A DNA stretch of 64,000 bases from assembly GCA_965226825.1 (NCBI GenBank), contig CBDDED010000003.1, forward strand, positions 248,001 through 312,000, read 5' to 3'. The notes under the pieces were generated by a model that ran no database searches, was not told where the DNA came from, and worked only from the letters and a program-made list of their open reading frames with translations. This DNA comes from Io17-Chloro-G2 sp965226825. Its GTDB lineage: Bacteria > Chloroflexota > Dehalococcoidia > Lucifugimonadales > UBA3495. Positions 60,672 through 64,000 of the stretch are shown in pieces; the stretch's first letter is position 1; every line of letters starts with the position of its first letter. The position numbers and the translations under genes are program-made.

Positions 60672-61607
60672 ATGCCCGTGGACCGCGAACATATTCTGCC
60701 CCAGCTTCGTTACGGGATGGACCATGACCATTACGATTGGAACCCGCTGAATGAGAGCCGCGCCATCCTCAAATGGCCCAACGACGCCCGCATCGCTGTG
60801 TGCGTAATAGTCAACCTGGAGCAGATGGAATGGGCCCAGCCGGAGGACGGCTATCGCTCACCCACCCTGGCCAGCGGCCCGGGGTCGTATCCCGACATCA
60901 CCGCCTGGTCGGGCCGGGAGTACGGGCACCGGGTGGGAATCTTCCGGGTCTTGGACGTTCTGGACAAGCATGGCATCAAGCCCACGGTGGCCATGGACAC
61001 CCTGACGGCCGAAAACTACCCCTGGTTGGTCAAGCATCACGTTGACCGGGGCGATGAAATCATCGGCCACGGCATATCCCTGAGCCGCATGATCACCGGC
61101 CGGATGTCGGAGCAGGAGGAGCGGGACTACATCCAGACCTGCCTCACGTCCTTGAACCGGACCACCGGCGTCACTCCAATGGGTTGGCTTGGCCCCGAAT
61201 TCGGCGAGTCGGCCCGCACCCCGCAACTGCTGGGTGAAGCCGGAATCCGCTATGTTTGCGATTGGACCAATGATGACCAACCATTCCCGATGAAAACGCC
61301 CCAGGGTGAGTTGTACGCCCTGCCGGTAAATATGCCCCTGGACGACGTCAGCGCCCTGGTTGACCGCAACCTTGGTATGACCCGCTACGTTCAAATCATC
61401 AAGGACGCCTTCGATGTGCTCTATCAGGAAGGGGGCCGGAACGGGCGGCTGCTGGTGCTCAATCTGCACCCATTCCTGATCGGCCAGGCCTTCCGCATCC
61501 GCGGTTTGGACGAGGCCCTCAACTATATAAGCCACCGTGATGGTGTCTGGGTCGCCACCGGATCCGAGATTATTGACTGGTACCGGAGCAACCCGCCGGT
61601 GGCCTGA
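60672..61607 (+). CDS. Polysaccharide-deacetylase-fold hydrolase (PuuE/allantoinase-like), copy 2
   Basis: A 311-residue paralogue of the 59723 gene. It shows RAILKWPNDARIAVCVIVNL, YGHRVGIFRVLDVLDKHGIK, DEIIGHGISLSRMITG and LVLNLHPFLIGQAFRI. The equivalent of the zinc H-x3-H reads HGISL, again without the second His. The two copies share the overall layout but are clearly diverged, suggesting an old tandem duplication with separate substrates or a heteromer. GGAG lies 10 bp before the ATG. It is followed by the D-2-hydroxyacid dehydrogenase 61 bp downstream. Confidence 0.8.
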   Translation: MPVDREHILPQLRYGMDHDHYDWNPLNESRAILKWPNDARIAVCVIVNLEQMEWAQPEDGYRSPTLASGPGSYPDITAWSGREYGHRVGIFRVLDVLDKHGIKPTVAMDTLTAENYPWLVKHHVDRGDEIIGHGISLSRMITGRMSEQEERDYIQTCLTSLNRTTGVTPMGWLGPEFGESARTPQLLGEAGIRYVCDWTNDDQPFPMKTPQGELYALPVNMPLDDVSALVDRNLGMTRYVQIIKDAFDVLYQEGGRNGRLLVLNLHPFLIGQAFRIRGLDEALNYISHRDGVWVATGSEIIDWYRSNPPVA

Positions 61608-61668
61608 TTCCGGAGTTACTCCGTACTCGTCAATCGATTCCCCAATCTCCCAAGAGGAGGCTGGTCTT

Positions 61669-62631
61669 ATGCCAGCGAAAGTAGCATTCTTTAGCCCCGC
61701 CGGGAGCCGAGCCGAGTTCATGGCGGAGCGGGCCCCGGACGGAATTGAGCTGGTCCTGGTTGACCCAAGCCTGCCCGACGGCGAAAAGGCCGCCCTGTGC
61801 GGGGACGTCGACGCAATCATCTCCAGCGACGTGTCCAACGACGTGTTGCGCCAGTGTTCCAACCTGAAGCTGATTCAAACCCTCAGCGCCGGCTACGACC
61901 GCTTGGACCTCCCTACCATCCTGGAAATGGGCGTCCCCGTGGCCAACAACGGCGGCGCCAACGCCATTGCGGTGTCCGAGCACACCATCGCTATGATGAT
62001 CAGCCTCAGCACCAGGCTGTGGCGCCAGTACGAAGTCACCATGAACCAACGCCAGTGGAAGTCGCAATTGGACCAGTACCGGATCCTGGAGATTACCAAC
62101 AAGACCATCGGAATTGTTGGCTTGGGCCGCATCGGCAAACAGGTTGCCAAGCGGCTGAAGGGTTTTGACACCAGGACGATATACCACGACGTTATTGAAA
62201 TCGATGATGACGTGCGGCAGGACTTGAACGCGGAACCGGTGGGATTCGATGAGCTGTTGATGGAATCGGATATCGTGACCCTGCACGTGCCGCTCACCCG
62301 CCGGACCCGGGGGATGATGTCCGACCGGGAATTCGGACTGATGAAACCAACCGCCTTCCTGGTCAACTGCTGCCGTGGCCCGGTCGTAGACGAGGCTGCC
62401 CTGCACCGGGCCTTGACCTCGGGCGCCATCGCCGCAGCAGGCTTGGACGTGCTGGAAGTTGAGCCTACCCCTCAGGACAACCCGCTTTTCGATCTGGACA
62501 ACGCGGTGATTACGCCGCACATGGCGGGACCGGGCGAAGAATCAACCCAACGGGCCGCCGATTTTGCCTACTACAACATCGTCAGAGTGTTGGCCGGGGA
62601 AGAACCCGAATCCCTGGTCACACCCGAGTAG
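61669..62631 (+). CDS. D-2-hydroxyacid dehydrogenase (NAD-dependent)
   Basis: A 320-residue dehydrogenase. NAD-binding GLGRIGKQ (151-158) follows TIGIV. The catalytic Arg is in VNCCRGPVVDE, Glu in LDVLEVEPTP and His in VITPHMAG. It interconverts a 2-oxo acid and a D-2-hydroxy acid. GAGGAGG lies 8 bp before ATG 61669; an upstream in-frame ATG at 61537 lies inside the preceding gene and is rejected. It is the last gene of the rightward cluster that begins with the ThDP enzyme. Confidence 0.92.
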   Translation: MPAKVAFFSPAGSRAEFMAERAPDGIELVLVDPSLPDGEKAALCGDVDAIISSDVSNDVLRQCSNLKLIQTLSAGYDRLDLPTILEMGVPVANNGGANAIAVSEHTIAMMISLSTRLWRQYEVTMNQRQWKSQLDQYRILEITNKTIGIVGLGRIGKQVAKRLKGFDTRTIYHDVIEIDDDVRQDLNAEPVGFDELLMESDIVTLHVPLTRRTRGMMSDREFGLMKPTAFLVNCCRGPVVDEAALHRALTSGAIAAAGLDVLEVEPTPQDNPLFDLDNAVITPHMAGPGEESTQRAADFAYYNIVRVLAGEEPESLVTPE

Positions 62632-62700
62632 CGGCCCCGACTATTCCACCGGCGCATTTCCGCCGGACCCATCCTGAATCACAGGCATTCAATTTCCCCC

Positions 62701-62856
62701 TGTCATTCTCGCCGCAGCGGGAATCCAGAGCCCTTTTCGTCATTCAACCACGTGCAAGAGCGAAGGAATGGCCAGGGGGCAACGGCCGTCCGGGTGGGCG
62801 ATCCTGGCTCCGCACGCGAAGTCCCTGGATTCCCGTTGCGATAGTAATGGCGGGGC
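62701..62856. repeat. REP-like inverted repeat
   Basis: TGTCATTCTCGCCGCAGCGG with GAATCCAGAGCCC (62701-62733) is followed, about 90 bp later, by an inverted, more diverged copy (CCTGGATTCCCGTTGCGATA, about 62824-62843). It is the same repeat family as at 29264-29421. It occupies the gap between the dehydrogenase and the leftward DM13 gene; the rest of 62632-63030 shows nothing else. Confidence 0.65.
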
Positions 62857-63030
62857 ACTGGATTACCCAGGTGCAAGGAATGTCAGTAGACAATCAAACG
62901 GCCCTGCAAACTGAATCCCGACCATTGATCGTGGCTCACCGCCGGATTCACAACGGCCTGGTCGGGATTTTGGACCTCCTCGACCTGTCTGGCCACGCCT
63001 GCCTAGCCGTCCGATTCTAGGCGCCCGGTT

Positions 63031-63912
63031 CTAGCTGCCAGATAGAGGTGCTACGCTGAACACTACGCTGAACGGCTTGCAGTAAATCACCACGCTCATT
63101 TGGGCCCCCACATCGGTCCCGCTTGGGATCGGATAGTTCTGATTCCCAATATTCCCCTTGAGCTTGCCCAGGTCCAGGTAGCCCGGTGACTTCACCTCTG
63201 CCGATGATTGTGGGTCGGGGCTCTGACTGAGGAGCACGTGAAGCTCCGGCCCGTTGGTGGTCTGAAAATCCTCCAACCGCAGCAGGTGGGCCCCATCGGG
63301 CGTCTGGTAAATCGTCGCCAGCCCGCTCCCCCTGTGAAAACTGTCGGCGTCTCGGAAGGAGCCGGACTTGAGGGCCACCGGCCCGGCCGGCACGCTTGTC
63401 GCGGCCGCCGCGGTTGGAGCGACTTCCCCGCCGCCGGTTGCTGCCGGTGTGGCATTCGCTTCCGGCGTGGTAATTGCTGCCTGTGTTGCAGCAACCATGG
63501 ACTTCATCATGGACTCAGGCATGACATCCGACAGGTAATCTGTCATGGAGTTGGGCATTGGCTCTTGCACCGGTTGGTCCATCCTGGCCATGCCTTCCAT
63601 GATCATTTCCACGTCAGCCATGGTCATGCTCTGCGGTACGAGGGCAGTCTCGGCAAATGGAAATTCCTCATTTACCGTGGTGCTGGTAAACAGGGGCAAC
63701 CCCAGCCAGAGGCCGATGGCAACGGCCGCTGCCAGACCCGGAGTGCCGACTATAGCCAACCCCACCCGGTGGCGCCACAGAACCTGATGCCACCCCCGCC
63801 AGTAGCCCAGGCCCGCTGCGCCGGTTAGAGCCAGGAACACCAGAATCAGAATTGGCCATCGATGGGGGTATAGCTCCGCGAAAAACCGCTCGATGCTCCC
63901 CACGAATTCCAA
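63031..63912 (-). CDS. Membrane protein with C-terminal DM13 domain
   Basis: A 293-residue protein from a TTG start. Two transmembrane helices lie at about 19-38 (WPILILVFLALTGAAGLGYW) and 51-75. A Met-rich segment follows (MTMADVEMIMEGMARMDQPV, DVMPESMMKSM), then an Ala/Thr/Pro linker. The C-terminal 110 residues are a DM13 domain: ALKSGSFRDADSFHRGSGLA, HLLRLEDFQTTNGPELHVLL, YLDLGKLKGNIGNQNYPIPS and VVIYCKPFSVVFS with the conserved Cys. DM13 domains are proposed to act in redox at the cell surface; the Met-rich stretch could bind copper, which is inferred. Confidence 0.8.
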   Translation of the reverse strand: MEFVGSIERFFAELYPHRWPILILVFLALTGAAGLGYWRGWHQVLWRHRVGLAIVGTPGLAAAVAIGLWLGLPLFTSTTVNEEFPFAETALVPQSMTMADVEMIMEGMARMDQPVQEPMPNSMTDYLSDVMPESMMKSMVAATQAAITTPEANATPAATGGGEVAPTAAAATSVPAGPVALKSGSFRDADSFHRGSGLATIYQTPDGAHLLRLEDFQTTNGPELHVLLSQSPDPQSSAEVKSPGYLDLGKLKGNIGNQNYPIPSGTDVGAQMSVVIYCKPFSVVFSVAPLSGS

Positions 63913-64000
63913 CTCAAACCCCCTTATCCCGTGTCGCCGATTTCAATCCAACAAGTTTTAAGTTATACCTACCAAATTATACGCCCTATCGTTCCGAAAA

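Overview
The window is about 64 kb of GC-rich bacterial DNA with mostly ordinary housekeeping and metabolic genes, broken up by AT-richer accessory patches and repeat-filled gaps. No rRNA, tRNA or CRISPR array was recognised. The gene content (L21-L27-L31 followed by a DUF1385 membrane protein, FakA-DegV-RecG, AddAB, TypA, HerA with a HAS-barrel partner, several CaiB/BaiF CoA-transferases, a thiolase/DUF35 pair, metal-dependent hydrolase paralogues) fits an uncultured Chloroflexota, possibly a Dehalococcoidia/SAR202-type lineage. That is an inference from gene content, not from a marker-gene tree.

Layout. 1-6.2 kb: a YhaO/SbcD-like nuclease running off the left edge, a metallo-beta-lactamase-fold hydrolase, an acyl-activating enzyme-ACP-acyltransferase fusion and an amidohydrolase. 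6.2-9.3 kb: an accessory patch with an Abi/UG-type reverse transcriptase behind its own promoter (interrupted by an in-frame stop), a DUF433/DUF5615 toxin-antitoxin pair with a frameshifted toxin, and a HicB remnant. 9.3-13.9 kb: a YbaY-like lipoprotein, a frameshifted HerA with its HAS-barrel partner, and DUF169. 14-16.7 kb: two overlapping class III CoA-transferases. 16.7-22.3 kb: IS3 debris, a helicase fused to a PD-(D/E)XK-like domain, and a VapBC pair whose antitoxin is split by an intact 884-bp IS5-family element. 22.8-26.3 kb: a cobalamin-binding/radical-SAM-like protein without a cluster motif, a thiolase, a DUF35 protein and a HAD protein that runs into a 668-bp 14-bp minisatellite. 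27-29.1 kb: DUF1385, rpmE, rpmA, rplU. 29.1-30.3 kb: noncoding repeats. 30.3-36.4 kb: fakA, degV/fakB, recG and an orphan response regulator. 36.7-39.4 kb: a split D-glutamate cyclase (DUF1445 + DUF4392) and a PD-(D/E)XK-like protein. 39.5-46.2 kb: addA and a frameshifted addB. 46.7-48.6 kb: typA. 48.6-53.2 kb: a decayed region with an IS21 fragment, a winged-helix pseudogene, a frameshifted TauE exporter and a 100-bp MITE-like element. 53.2-64 kb: a hypothetical protein, a FAD oxidase, a UMF1/Atg22-like transporter, HicAB, a ThDP enzyme, two polysaccharide-deacetylase-fold proteins, a D-2-hydroxyacid dehydrogenase and a DM13-domain membrane protein.

Genes working together. The acyl-activating/ACP/PlsC fusion and the FakA-DegV pair both point to capture of external fatty acids for membrane lipids. 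YhaO-like, HerA, AddAB and RecG form a double-strand-break and recombination set. DUF1445 plus DUF4392 corresponds to the two halves of mitochondrial D-glutamate cyclase. The 57.8-62.6 kb cluster (ThDP enzyme, two deacetylase-fold hydrolases, 2-hydroxyacid dehydrogenase) looks like one catabolic unit on 2-oxo/2-hydroxy acids or C-N substrates.

Caution. Four otherwise convincing genes (DUF5615, herA, addB, tauE) each carry a single-base indel, mostly at short homopolymers, and two more (reverse transcriptase, winged-helix regulator) carry an in-frame TAA. Some of these could be sequencing or assembly errors rather than real decay.
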